Below, in pieces: positions 34,892 to 43,268 of a stretch of DNA of 64,000 bases (the first letter of the stretch is position 1; each line of letters begins with the position of its first letter). The position numbers and the translations under genes were made by a program. A model generated the notes under the pieces. The model was given only the letters and a program-made list of their open reading frames with translations, did no database searches and had not been told where the DNA came from. Location: contig LT599019.1 of the NCBI GenBank assembly GCA_900079685.1, forward strand, positions 53,335 through 117,334. The letters run 5' to 3'. Origin of the DNA: an uncultured delta proteobacterium (GTDB lineage: Bacteria > Desulfobacterota > Desulfovibrionia > Desulfovibrionales > Desulfovibrionaceae).

Positions 34892-35590
34892 ATGGCCGGA
34901 ATGTTCCTCGACAGTCTGCTTTCCGCCTTTCTCATGATTATGAGCGGCGACAGGGAACTATGGAGCATTGTTTTCCTTTCCCTGCGCTGCACCTTCCTGG
35001 CCTGTTTCTTTGCCGCGCTTGCCGGCGTTCCCTTTGCCCTGTTCCTCACCAACAACGATTTTCCAGGCAAGCGCCTCCTGCTGCTTGTCCTCAATTCCCT
35101 TCTGGCGCTCCCCACGGTGGTTGTGGGGCTTTTCCTGTATGTCTTCATTGCCCGGCGCGGTATTTTCGGCCCCCTCGACCTTCTGTATTCCCCGGCGGCC
35201 ATCAGTCTTGGGCAGTTCATCCTCATCCTGCCGCTGATAGTCATGTTTGCCTACGCCGCCTTGAACCGCCTGGACAAACGCTACCGCGAGACCGCCCTGA
35301 CTCTCGGCGCCAGCGCATGGCAGGCGTCCCTCGCGGTCATGCGCGAAGCCCGCTTCGCCATGGTGGCTACCCTTTGTGCGGCCTACGGGCGGGGCATCGC
35401 CGAGGTCGGGGTGAGCATGATGCTCGGCGGCAACATCAAGGGATTTACCCGGACCATGACCACGGCCATGGCGCTTGAATACGACAAGGGCGAGTTCACG
35501 CTGTCCTTGGGGCTGGGCGTCGTGCTGCTGCTGGTGAGTTTCGCCTTGAACATGGCCCTGGGGCTTTTCCAGGGCCGGACGGAGCCGTGA
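34892..35590 (+). CDS. tupB: Tungstate ABC transporter, permease
   Basis: 232 residues with five or six membrane spans (IVFLSLRCTFLACFFAALAGVPFALFL, LLLVLNSLLALPTVVVGLFLYVF) and the EAA loop of binding-protein-dependent permeases (YRETALTLGASAWQASLAVMRE). It forms the membrane channel of TupABC. It starts 85 bp after tupA and ends 3 bp before tupC. Confidence 0.92.
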   Translation: MAGMFLDSLLSAFLMIMSGDRELWSIVFLSLRCTFLACFFAALAGVPFALFLTNNDFPGKRLLLLVLNSLLALPTVVVGLFLYVFIARRGIFGPLDLLYSPAAISLGQFILILPLIVMFAYAALNRLDKRYRETALTLGASAWQASLAVMREARFAMVATLCAAYGRGIAEVGVSMMLGGNIKGFTRTMTTAMALEYDKGEFTLSLGLGVVLLLVSFALNMALGLFQGRTEP

Positions 35591-35593
35591 CCC

Positions 35594-36586
35594 ATGACTG
35601 CCCTGTATTCATTGCGCGGCATTACCCGCAGCTACGGCAACCGTGAGGTTCTGCATATTGATTCCCTGGATATCCAGCCCGGGGATATCCACGCGTTGCT
35701 GGGCGCCAACGGCGCGGGCAAATCCACGCTGATGCGGATCCTGGCCTTTCTGGACTCCCCTTCAAGCGGTGAGCTGTATTTCAAGGGTGAAAAAGTTTTT
35801 GCCGGGCAGGAAGCCCGGCACCGCCCCGGCGTTGTCTGGGTGCCGCAGTTTCCGGTTATGTTCACCGGGAGCCTGCTCTACAATATCGAGTACCCCATGG
35901 CGCTGAAAAAAATTCCGCCGCAGGAACGGAAAAAACGCGCGGTGGAACTTCTTGAAAGCGTCACCCTCGGGCATCTGGCCAAGGCCCCGGCGCACAAACT
36001 TTCCGGCGGGGAGGCGCAACGGGCGAGCATTGCCCGGGCGCTGGCCGCCGGGGTGGAGATCATTCTTTTCGACGAGCCCACGGCCAACGTGGACCAACGC
36101 GCGCAAGACGACTTCATGGCCCTGGTCCGCTCGCTGCGGGAGCGGCGCGGCCTTTCCATTTGCATCACCACGCACAACGCGGCCATGGCCGCCGCACTGT
36201 GCCGCAAACAAATCTTCCTGGTTGAAGGCAAACTCGTCCGCCAACACGTATTGCCTGACGGAAGCGTCGCCTGGCCCGGAAAACTGGCAAAAACTCCGGA
36301 AGGTTTTCACCTTTGCGTCACGCCCGATGCGGTCGCGTCTTTCTCGCCCGGCACACCCGGCGCACCCGGCGCGCCCGGCGCGGCCGCGCCTGGAAAAGGC
36401 GTTGTGCGGGGCGTCGCGGATTTCGCGGCCGGCGTCACCGTGCGCCTTGAACTGTCACCCGGCCGGATGGTAGAGTTCCTGCTTGAAGACACGGCCAGCC
36501 GGGACATGGCGTGCAGCCTGGCCCTGAACTCCCCGCTGGCCATACATGTGGAACGCGATACCCTTGCGGGCGGCATCAAGGCTTGA
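35594..36586 (+). CDS. tupC: Tungstate ABC transporter, ATPase with C-terminal TOBE-like domain
   Basis: 330 residues. Walker A GANGAGKST, signature LSGGEAQRASIARAL, Walker B IILFDEPTANVD and switch His in ITTHNAAM. After residue ~240 comes a Pro-Gly-Ala linker (GTPGAPGAPGAAAPG, from a short GC-rich tandem repeat at 36345-36385), then a ~65-residue TOBE/Mop-like domain (VVRGVADFAAGVTVRLELSPGRMVEFLL). Such domains bind molybdate or tungstate and shut the transporter at high internal metal. The start overlaps no gene but is only 3 bp after tupB. Confidence 0.9.
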   Translation: MTALYSLRGITRSYGNREVLHIDSLDIQPGDIHALLGANGAGKSTLMRILAFLDSPSSGELYFKGEKVFAGQEARHRPGVVWVPQFPVMFTGSLLYNIEYPMALKKIPPQERKKRAVELLESVTLGHLAKAPAHKLSGGEAQRASIARALAAGVEIILFDEPTANVDQRAQDDFMALVRSLRERRGLSICITTHNAAMAAALCRKQIFLVEGKLVRQHVLPDGSVAWPGKLAKTPEGFHLCVTPDAVASFSPGTPGAPGAPGAAAPGKGVVRGVADFAAGVTVRLELSPGRMVEFLLEDTASRDMACSLALNSPLAIHVERDTLAGGIKA

Positions 36587-36615
36587 TGCCGACGGCGTTT
36601 CCAGAAGGCGGATCC

Positions 36616-37200
36616 ATGCCGGATATCCAGACCGTACCGTTGCACATCCCCGACGCGAACCCCGCCTGGAAACTTCTTTTGCAGTCGGGTGTCGGCATGG
36701 CCTGTACCGTCGGCATTCCTTTTATGCATTTGTTACGGGACGAACTCGGATTGAGCGACGACCAGCTGCGTCCCGTGGACGCGTTCCTCCTGGACGGAAT
36801 GCCCGTGGATGAGCCGGAGACCGCCATTGTTCCGGACGGCGCGCGCATTGCCCTTGCCGCGGGGTTGCCCGGCATCGCGGGCCTGGCCATGAAGAGCAAA
36901 AGCGCGGTACGGGCCTTGCGATCCGGTATTACCCATACCGGAGACGCGGTTCCCCATCCCCGCCCCGGCGCCGTTATTCTTTCCCTGTACAGCCTTGTTC
37001 TCCCTCTGCTCGGCGGGCACTTCCTGCGCCGTGGGGCGCTGGTCGAGCCGTCCCAGCTTGTGCGTTACGCCCGCTTCTCGCCGGACGATCATGCGTTGGT
37101 CAACGGCACGGTTCTGTCCATGCCGGAGCTGGAGCAAGCAGTTGCTGCAATGCCGGAAAGCACTGTGTTTCTGCTCACCGCCGCATTATGTCATGAATGA
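36616..37200 (+). CDS. Conserved-looking protein of unknown function in the tungsten locus
   Basis: 194 residues from ATG 36616 (AAGGCGGAT upstream). I do not recognise it. The segment LRPVDAFLLDGMPVDEPETAIVPDGARIALAAGLPGIAG has the cadence of a beta-grasp fold, and PGAVILSLYSLVLPLLGGHFLRRGAL is hydrophobic. No signal peptide or Cys cluster. It lies between tupC and the AOR gene, and its stop codon falls inside the 12-bp inverted repeat at 37183-37208, so a part in tungsten use or sensing is plausible. Confidence 0.55.
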   Translation: MPDIQTVPLHIPDANPAWKLLLQSGVGMACTVGIPFMHLLRDELGLSDDQLRPVDAFLLDGMPVDEPETAIVPDGARIALAAGLPGIAGLAMKSKSAVRALRSGITHTGDAVPHPRPGAVILSLYSLVLPLLGGHFLRRGALVEPSQLVRYARFSPDDHALVNGTVLSMPELEQAVAAMPESTVFLLTAALCHE

Positions 37201-37208
37201 CATAATGC
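37183..37208. promoter_or_regulatory. Perfect 12-bp inverted repeat upstream of AOR
   Basis: GCATTATGTCAT and ATGACATAATGC are perfect inverse copies around a 2-bp centre. The site lies 137 bp before the AOR start and could be a regulator-binding site for the tungsten enzyme. A terminator is less likely, as the stem is AT-rich and has no T-run. Confidence 0.6.
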
Positions 37209-37344
37209 TTTGATTTAACACGCAATCCACATTGACAAAACTGCTCGCCGGGATATAGTCAGACAGGATCTAAAAACGATTTCCGGCGTCGCGCCATTGC
37301 GGCCGGCCGGCATTTCTCTGTCCCGAAAGCCCAGGGAGGATACC

Positions 37345-39081
37345 ATGGAATTCAAACTGCTCCGCGTCAACATGGCCACCAAGGAATGCCGTTTTGAAAG
37401 CGTTCCGGAACAATACGCCGGTCTCGGGGGACGCGGCCTGACGTCGACGATTGTCGCGGCCGAGGTTGAACCGACCTGCAGCGCGCTCGGCCCGCACAAC
37501 AAGCTTGTGTTTGCGCCGGGCCTTCTGGGCGGAACCAACTGCGCCAACTCCAACCGTATTTCCGTGGGCTGCAAAAGCCCCATGACCGGCGGCATCAAGG
37601 AAGCCAACTCCGGCGGCCAACCCGGCGGACACCTTGCGAAAATGGGAATTACCGCGATCGTTGTCGAGGATATCGCGGAAGAAGGTTCCTGGTTCCAGCT
37701 TGAGCTGACCAAGGACAGCGCGAAACTGGTTCCCGCCACCGCCGCCGGGCTGAACAACTACGATGCCGTCGCCAAGCTCAGGGAGCAGTATGGCGACAAG
37801 TGCAGCTATGTTTCCATCGGCCGGGCGGGCGAATTCCGCGTGACGGCCGCGAGCATCGCCTTCACCGACCGTGAACTGCGCCCCTCCCGCCATGCCGGGC
37901 GCGGCGGCGTGGGCGCGGTCATGGGGTCCAAAGGACTCAAGGCCATCATCATCAATCCGGAGGGTGGCGCCAACCATCCGCTGAAGGACGAGGAATCTTT
38001 CAAAAAAGCGGCGAAGCGGTTCGCCACGGCGCTCATGGAGCACCCCGTCTGCGGCCAGGGCCTGCCCACCTACGGCACGGCCGTGCTCATCAACATCCTG
38101 CACGAAGCGGGCGGCCTGCCCACCCGGAACTTCTCGACCGGGCGCTTTGAAGGGCATGATGCGGTTTCCGGCGAAACCATGAACCAGCTTACCAAGGACC
38201 GCGGCGGCGAAGGCGTTGTCTCCCACGGTTGCATGACCGGCTGTATCATGCGGTGCAGCGGCATCTACCCGGACAAGAAAGGCAAGGCCATCGGCAAATG
38301 GCCGGAGTACGAAACCCTGTGGGCGTTCGGCCCCAACTCCGGCATTGACGATATCGACATGATCGCCCGTTACGACAGGATCTGCGACGACGTGGGCGTG
38401 GATACCATCGACGTGGGCTGCGCGTTGGCCCTGTTCATGGAAGCGGGCGTCCTGAAGTTCGGCGATGCCGAAGGCGCGCTGCAACTGATGGAAGAAATCA
38501 GCAAGGGTTCTCCCATCGGCCGCGTACTCGGCTGCGGCGCCGCCGTGACCGGCAAGGTTTACGGCCTGCGCCGCGTGCCCGTGGTCAAGGGGCAGAGCAT
38601 TCCCGCCTACGACCCCAGGGCGGTCAAAGGCCAGGGCGTAACCTATGCCACCACGCCCATGGGCGCGGACCACACCGCCGGGTACGCGGTTACCGCCAAC
38701 ATCCTGAACGTGGGCGGTACGGTTGACCCGCTCGGCAAGAACGGCCAGATCGAGCTTTCCCGCAACCTGCAGATCGCCACGGCGGCCGTTGACACCACCG
38801 GCCTCTGCCTGTTCGTGGCCTTCGCCGTGCTGGATAACCCGGACGCCCTGGTGGCCATTGTGGATATGCTGAACGCCAAGTACGGCATCTCCCTGGTGTT
38901 GGACGACGTCACCACCCTGGGCAAAAAAGTTCTGGACACGGAAATCGACTTCAACCGCCGCGCGGGCCTCACCGAGGCCGCCGACCGCCTGCCGGACTTC
39001 TTCTCCGACGAAAAGTTCGCGCCGCACAACGTGAAGTTCGACATTACCCCGGAAGAGCTGGACGAAGTGCTCAAGTGGTAA
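37345..39081 (+). CDS. aor: Tungsten-containing aldehyde:ferredoxin oxidoreductase
   Basis: 578 residues. N-terminal domain RVNMATKECRFESVP and YAGLGGRGLTSTIVAAEV; pterin-binding RPSRHAGRGGVGAVMGSKGLKAI; 4Fe-4S ligands CMTGCIMRC (C-x3-C-x3-C) with the distal Cys in DTTGLCLF; GADHTAGY also family-typical. It oxidises aldehydes to acids with ferredoxin in the cytosol, using W bound to two pyranopterins. ATG 37345 follows GGGAGGA. Tungstate import is upstream and cofactor genes are downstream. Confidence 0.93.
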   Translation: MEFKLLRVNMATKECRFESVPEQYAGLGGRGLTSTIVAAEVEPTCSALGPHNKLVFAPGLLGGTNCANSNRISVGCKSPMTGGIKEANSGGQPGGHLAKMGITAIVVEDIAEEGSWFQLELTKDSAKLVPATAAGLNNYDAVAKLREQYGDKCSYVSIGRAGEFRVTAASIAFTDRELRPSRHAGRGGVGAVMGSKGLKAIIINPEGGANHPLKDEESFKKAAKRFATALMEHPVCGQGLPTYGTAVLINILHEAGGLPTRNFSTGRFEGHDAVSGETMNQLTKDRGGEGVVSHGCMTGCIMRCSGIYPDKKGKAIGKWPEYETLWAFGPNSGIDDIDMIARYDRICDDVGVDTIDVGCALALFMEAGVLKFGDAEGALQLMEEISKGSPIGRVLGCGAAVTGKVYGLRRVPVVKGQSIPAYDPRAVKGQGVTYATTPMGADHTAGYAVTANILNVGGTVDPLGKNGQIELSRNLQIATAAVDTTGLCLFVAFAVLDNPDALVAIVDMLNAKYGISLVLDDVTTLGKKVLDTEIDFNRRAGLTEAADRLPDFFSDEKFAPHNVKFDITPEELDEVLKW

Positions 39082-39099
39082 AACACGCGACATGAAACA

Positions 39100-39126
39100 G
39101 AAACGGCCGGGAAAACCGGCCGTTTC
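39100..39126. terminator. Terminator between aor and the convergent moeA
   Basis: An 11-bp stem GAAACGGCCGG / CCGGCCGTTTC with a GAAAA loop, 19 bp after the AOR stop; it can serve both convergent genes. Confidence 0.7.
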
Positions 39127-39151
39127 CATTCAGGCATATTTTTTATTCCTG

Positions 39152-41104
39152 TTACCGGGCGCACTCGCCCGTGGTCCACAAAACCTCGCCGGTCCGTGCA
39201 ACGCCGTAGCCGCCGAGGTTCGCCACGGCCTGCTTGAAGGCGGCCGAGCGGACAACGTCCAGCAAGGCGCGGATACGCGCGTCGTCCCAATAGCGGCCTG
39301 GAATGATTAGGTCGTATTCCTCCACTCCCACGGGAATGAACTCCAGCCCCAGCGCCGATGCGGCGGCCTGGACGCCGAGCCCGGTTGCCGCGCGGCCGGA
39401 AAGAACGGCGGCCGCAACGTTCATATGCGTGTATTCTTCGTCAAAGTATCCCTGAACGGCATGCGGCTTGATGCCAAGCTCGCGCAACCGCCAATCGAGA
39501 AGCACCCGCGTTCCGCTGCCGCGCTGGCGGTTAATGAAGGTCACATCCTCGCGGGCAAGATCTCCCATGGACGTGATGCCGTGCGGGTTGCCGGGTAGCA
39601 CCATAAGGCCCTGCACCCTGTCCACGAGCCTGACGGCATGGACCGGCATGGCCGCGAGATGCGCCGCCACGGCTTCCTTGTTGTAGACGCCGTCGCTGCC
39701 GAGCAGGTGGGAACCGGCAAGATGGCAACGGCCATTTTTCAGGGCCGTCAACCCGCCCAACGAGCCGACATGGGCCGAGGTGAGGCTGTAGCCGGGATGC
39801 TCTTTACGCAGGATGCTGTCCAACAAGTCCAAGGTATTGTCGTGGCTTCCGATGGCCAGAAGGCTCCCGTCAATGTGCTCCCGGGTCCGGATAAGGGAGA
39901 CGGGAGACGGGGTAAATTCCGCCACGCCCTCGGCGTCCCGGTCTATCCTGATTATGCCGTCGGCCCTGGAGAGGCTGCTCACGGTGCCCGCGCCGCGCGG
40001 CAAGGGCACGGCTATCAGTTCCGAGCCGACCTTGCCCAGCTTGACGCGGACGAATTCCTCCATCCCCGGTTTTGAGGGCAAGGCCTGGAACGGGCGCGCG
40101 AGGGCTATTGCGCGTTCCGGCATGGACCGGCTCTGCCACAGAGCCAGCAGCGGCTGGCCGAACGCCTCGAACGACAGAATGGCGGAAACGGGATACCCCG
40201 GAACGCCAAGCACCGGCTTGCCCGAAACGCGGCCTATGGCGGTTGGTTTGCCCGGCATCATGGCAACGCCGTGAACCCAGAGTTCCCCGGCCTCCTCGAT
40301 GATGCCCGCCGTGTAGTCCTTGCTGCCCGCCGAGGAGCCTGCGTTGACGACCACCATGTCGGCGCCGCTTGCAACCGCCGCGAGCAGGGCCTCACGGATG
40401 CGCTCCGGCTCGTCCGGCACGATGGGCAGCACCACGGGCTCCCCCCCGGCGTCACGAACCAGCGCAGCAAGGGTCAGGCTGTTGAACTCCGGCAGTTTTT
40501 CCCCGGCGGCGAGCAATCCGGGCGTCGCGTCTTCAAGAGGAACCAGTTCCGAACCGCTGGGAATGATCGCAACGACCGGTTTTGTGAACACGCAAGGTCT
40601 GAGCACGCCGGCGGCGGCCAGCGCGCCAAGCTCGTACGCGCCGATTTCCGTTCCGGGCGGCAGCAGAATCTCCGTGGCGACCATGTCCTCGCCGAGTTTG
40701 CGCACGTGCTGCCAGGGGAACGCCGCTTTCTCGATGAAAACGGCCTCGTCCGCCGCGTGGAACCTGTCCGGATTCACATGCTCCACCATAATCACGGCAT
40801 TGCACCCCGCAGGCAGGGCGTGGCCTGTGTTTATCCAATGCGCGTCCTGCCCGATACGCAGCCTTTTGGGTCTGCGCTCGGATGCGCCGAAGGTCTCTTC
40901 CGCCCTCACGGCAATGCCGTCCATGGCCGCGCCGTGAAACGCGGGGGAGGAAACCGCGGCGGCGGCCGGTTCCGCCAGGATGCGGCCGTGGGCTTTTTCC
41001 AGGGGAACGGCTTCCCGGCCGAGCGGGCTTGCGGCGCAATGCCCGAACAGAAGGGCTTTCGCCTCGTCCACCGTTGCAAGTTTCAGATACATCTTCCGTT
41101 CCAT
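39152..41104 (-). CDS. MoeA-like molybdopterin molybdenumtransferase fused to a PBP-like domain
   Basis: 650 residues. The first ~400 are MoeA: MDGIAVRAEETFG, WINTGHALPAGCNAVIMVEH, NAGSSAGSKDYT, PGKPTAIG and GVPGYPVSAILSFE. Residues ~430-650 form a periplasmic-binding-protein-like domain (LLAIGSHDNTLDLLDSILRKEHPGY, INRQRGSGTRVLLDWRL) fused to MoeA in many archaea and deltaproteobacteria. MoeA inserts metal into adenylated pterin; the extra domain may select or sense the oxyanion. It is convergent with AOR and directly downstream of a second moeA. Confidence 0.88.
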   Translation of the reverse strand: MERKMYLKLATVDEAKALLFGHCAASPLGREAVPLEKAHGRILAEPAAAAVSSPAFHGAAMDGIAVRAEETFGASERRPKRLRIGQDAHWINTGHALPAGCNAVIMVEHVNPDRFHAADEAVFIEKAAFPWQHVRKLGEDMVATEILLPPGTEIGAYELGALAAAGVLRPCVFTKPVVAIIPSGSELVPLEDATPGLLAAGEKLPEFNSLTLAALVRDAGGEPVVLPIVPDEPERIREALLAAVASGADMVVVNAGSSAGSKDYTAGIIEEAGELWVHGVAMMPGKPTAIGRVSGKPVLGVPGYPVSAILSFEAFGQPLLALWQSRSMPERAIALARPFQALPSKPGMEEFVRVKLGKVGSELIAVPLPRGAGTVSSLSRADGIIRIDRDAEGVAEFTPSPVSLIRTREHIDGSLLAIGSHDNTLDLLDSILRKEHPGYSLTSAHVGSLGGLTALKNGRCHLAGSHLLGSDGVYNKEAVAAHLAAMPVHAVRLVDRVQGLMVLPGNPHGITSMGDLAREDVTFINRQRGSGTRVLLDWRLRELGIKPHAVQGYFDEEYTHMNVAAAVLSGRAATGLGVQAAASALGLEFIPVGVEEYDLIIPGRYWDDARIRALLDVVRSAAFKQAVANLGGYGVARTGEVLWTTGECAR

Positions 41105-41130
41105 GCCTGTTTCCTGTCGCGCGGCCGTTG

Positions 41131-42363
41131 TTACAAAAGCAGGTGCACAGCCACGGTCTGGCCGGCGTCCAGCCCTTCCCGGTCTTCCGGGCAGATGATG
41201 AGCGCATCGGCTTCCACCAGCGTCGTTATCAACCCGGATTTCCCCATGACCGGCGTGGCGGCAAGGCTGCCGTCCGGCCCGGTAGCAAGGCGCACCCGGA
41301 TATAGTCGCGCCGCCCCTGGGCGGAAGCCACGGGCCGCGTGAGGGTTGCGTTGAGCCCCTTGCGCCAGGTTTCCTCACCCGCCATGCCGAGCAGACGCCG
41401 CACAAGCGGCCGGATGAAGACTTCCGCGCAGACCAGGGCGCTGGCCGCGTGGCCGGGGAGCCCCCAGAGAAACGTTTCCCCCTTGCGGGCCATGATCAGC
41501 GGTTTGCCCGGGCTGATGGCCACGCCGTGCGCGAGAATGTCCGCCCCGGCACCGGCAAAGGCGTGGACGGTAAAATCCCGCATCCCGGCGGAGGAACCGC
41601 CGGAAACAAGAATGATGTCGGCCCAGCCCAAAGCGTCCGTTACGAACCCCGCAAGTTCTTTCTCGTCGTCTCCCGCGATGCCCAGGGCGCGGGCATCGCC
41701 GCCCGCCGCCGTGACCAGGGCCGCCAGGGTATATGAATTGATGTCGCGGACCTGCCCCGGTTTAGGGTCGCCATCCACCGGCACCACTTCGTCTCCCGTG
41801 GAGATGACGGCGACACGGGGCTTCTTCCGCACCGCGACGACCCGTTGCCCCAGAGCCGCCAGCAACCCGAGTTCCTGCGGCCTGAGAAGCGTTCCTTCCG
41901 GCAGCAGTTCCTGGCCCCGCACAGCGTCTTCGTCCGCTTCAATGACGTTTTCCAGCGGGGCAGCCGGGCGGGTCAGTTCCACCTGGTGGTCGCCCGCCGG
42001 GCGGGCATACTCGAGCATGACAACAGCGTCCGCGCCTTCGGGCAACATGCCGCCCGTCCATATCCGGGCGGTTTCTCCGGGTCCTATCGCCAGGGAGGGC
42101 TCTTCACCCGTGGGGCATTCGCCGACGTACTCCAGCAATGCGGGTGAGCCTTCGGACGCGCCGAAAACGTCCCTGGCGCGCACCGCATAGCCGTCCATGG
42201 TCGACCGCGCGAATCCGGGCAGGTTTTCCGGCGCGGCAAAGCGCGCGCCGAGCACGCGACTTAAGCAGCATTCGAGCGGCAGATCTTCCGTGCCGAGAGG
42301 CGCAACGCTTCCGATCAGTTCCAGAATGCGGTCAACAGGCTGCAGCGTGAGAAAATGCGCCAT
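41131..42363 (-). CDS. moeA: MoeA, molybdopterin molybdenumtransferase
   Basis: 410 residues from ATG 42363 (MAHFLTLQPVDRILEL). MoeA motifs: RSTMDGYAVRARDVFG, IWTGGMLPEGADAVVMLE, VISTGDEVV, VSGGSSAGMRDFT, PGKPLIMA and GLPGHAASALV. It inserts Mo or W into molybdopterin. With the fused copy next door the genome has two MoeA proteins side by side, matching the idea that one handles tungsten and the other molybdenum. A 126-bp inverted-repeat element lies 52 bp upstream. Confidence 0.92.
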   Translation of the reverse strand: MAHFLTLQPVDRILELIGSVAPLGTEDLPLECCLSRVLGARFAAPENLPGFARSTMDGYAVRARDVFGASEGSPALLEYVGECPTGEEPSLAIGPGETARIWTGGMLPEGADAVVMLEYARPAGDHQVELTRPAAPLENVIEADEDAVRGQELLPEGTLLRPQELGLLAALGQRVVAVRKKPRVAVISTGDEVVPVDGDPKPGQVRDINSYTLAALVTAAGGDARALGIAGDDEKELAGFVTDALGWADIILVSGGSSAGMRDFTVHAFAGAGADILAHGVAISPGKPLIMARKGETFLWGLPGHAASALVCAEVFIRPLVRRLLGMAGEETWRKGLNATLTRPVASAQGRRDYIRVRLATGPDGSLAATPVMGKSGLITTLVEADALIICPEDREGLDAGQTVAVHLLL

Positions 42364-42406
42364 GAATCTGCCTTGTGTTGTGAAGAGAACAGGCTTCAAG
42401 TACAAG

Positions 42407-42414
42407 AAAAACAG
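42407..42414. repeat. Target-site duplication, left copy
   Basis: AAAAACAG directly abuts the left inverted repeat of the element at 42415 and is repeated exactly at 42541-42548 after the right one. Confidence 0.7.
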
Positions 42415-42540
42415 GGTAGTGGCTCATTTTGCCCTGATACTGCGTCAGGCTCACCCCGTGCGAAGCTCATGTATGTCTTGATACACTCCGCTCCGCCCGG
42501 AGTTCGCCTTTCTTGTCTGAGGCCAAACTGAGCCACCACC
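42415..42540. mobile_element. MITE-like element, 126 bp
   Basis: The ends are 20-bp imperfect inverted repeats, GGTAGTGGCTCATTTTGCCC at 42415-42434 and GGCCAAACTGAGCCACCACC at 42521-42540 (17 of 20 pair). They are flanked immediately by a perfect direct repeat AAAAACAG at 42407-42414 and 42541-42548. There is no coding capacity; an internal hairpin ACTCCG/CGGAGT is at about 42485-42503. The GG ends and 8-bp duplication fit ISL3-like or IS1595-like transposition, which is inference. Confidence 0.75.
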
Positions 42541-42626
42541 AAAAACAGATGTCGGAAGTATGGCACAGAAACACTGGCGCGACAACTGCCCTGCGGCTAT
42601 ACTCTTTGCAAAGAGGAGCACGCGCC

Positions 42627-43010
42627 ATGAACCTGTCCGCCAAACTCTTCCTTGAGGATCGGGAAAAGTACGTCCTCGGCCCCGGACGCGTGGAACTCCT
42701 GCGTTCCGTGAAAGAACTGGGGTCGTTGCGCAAAGCCGCCCAGAAACTCGGCATGAGTTACCGCTGGGCCTGGGGCCGCCTGAACGACGCGGAAAAAGCA
42801 CTGGGCGTCAGCCTGCTGGCCCATGACGGAAACAGCGGCGGCAAAGCCAAGACGCTGACCGCCGAAGCGCTGGAATTGCTTGCCTGGTACGACGCCATCG
42901 ACAGCGATGTGAAGACGGTTCTGGATAACGCGGTCGCCGGGCAACCGGCATTCCTGAAGAAAAGCCCGCCCCACCGGGGAAAAGACGAAAGCGGCAGCAA
43001 GCCTGACTGA
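42627..43010 (+). CDS. ModE-type winged-helix DNA-binding protein
   Basis: 127 residues from ATG 42627 (GAGGAG upstream). It has the ModE N-terminal helix-turn-helix: GPGRVELLRSVKELGSLRKAAQKLGMSYRWAWGRLNDAEKALGVSLL. The C-terminal molybdate-binding Mop domains of full ModE are absent, so metal sensing must come from a partner or not occur. It starts the plus-strand group with the MoaD-like and ThiF-like genes, divergent from moeA. It is a candidate regulator of this locus. Confidence 0.82.
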   Translation: MNLSAKLFLEDREKYVLGPGRVELLRSVKELGSLRKAAQKLGMSYRWAWGRLNDAEKALGVSLLAHDGNSGGKAKTLTAEALELLAWYDAIDSDVKTVLDNAVAGQPAFLKKSPPHRGKDESGSKPD

Positions 43011-43028
43011 AAACACCCGGAGAACGCC

Positions 43029-43268
43029 ATGCCCATACTTGTTACCCTCAGCACCACGCTCCGGGCCTGCGTGGCGGATTACAACCCCGCCACCGGCCTG
43101 ACCGTGGAATGGGATGGCCCCGTCAACGCGGGCGAGCTTGCCGAAAAGATCGGCCTTCCCTTGCGGGAGATAAAAATCGTCATGCGGAACGGCCGCCATG
43201 CCGGCCTTGAGGAAACCATCGCCGACGGCGACCGGGTGGGCTACTTCCCCGCCGTGGGCGGGGGATGA
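43029..43268 (+). CDS. MoaD/ThiS-family sulfur carrier
   Basis: 79 residues ending in AVGGG, the Gly-Gly tail that is adenylated and thiocarboxylated. ETIADGDRVGYFPAVGGG matches the MoaD/ThiS C-terminus. It overlaps the ThiF-like gene by 4 bp (ATGA). In AOR loci such a carrier is thought to feed sulfur to tungstopterin synthesis. Confidence 0.85.
   Translation: MPILVTLSTTLRACVADYNPATGLTVEWDGPVNAGELAEKIGLPLREIKIVMRNGRHAGLEETIADGDRVGYFPAVGGG

Noticed and set aside
37270-39129. A 619-codon open frame opposite the AOR gene
   Set aside because: AOR on the plus strand has full family motifs; the antisense frame is a GC-bias shadow without domain or ribosome site.
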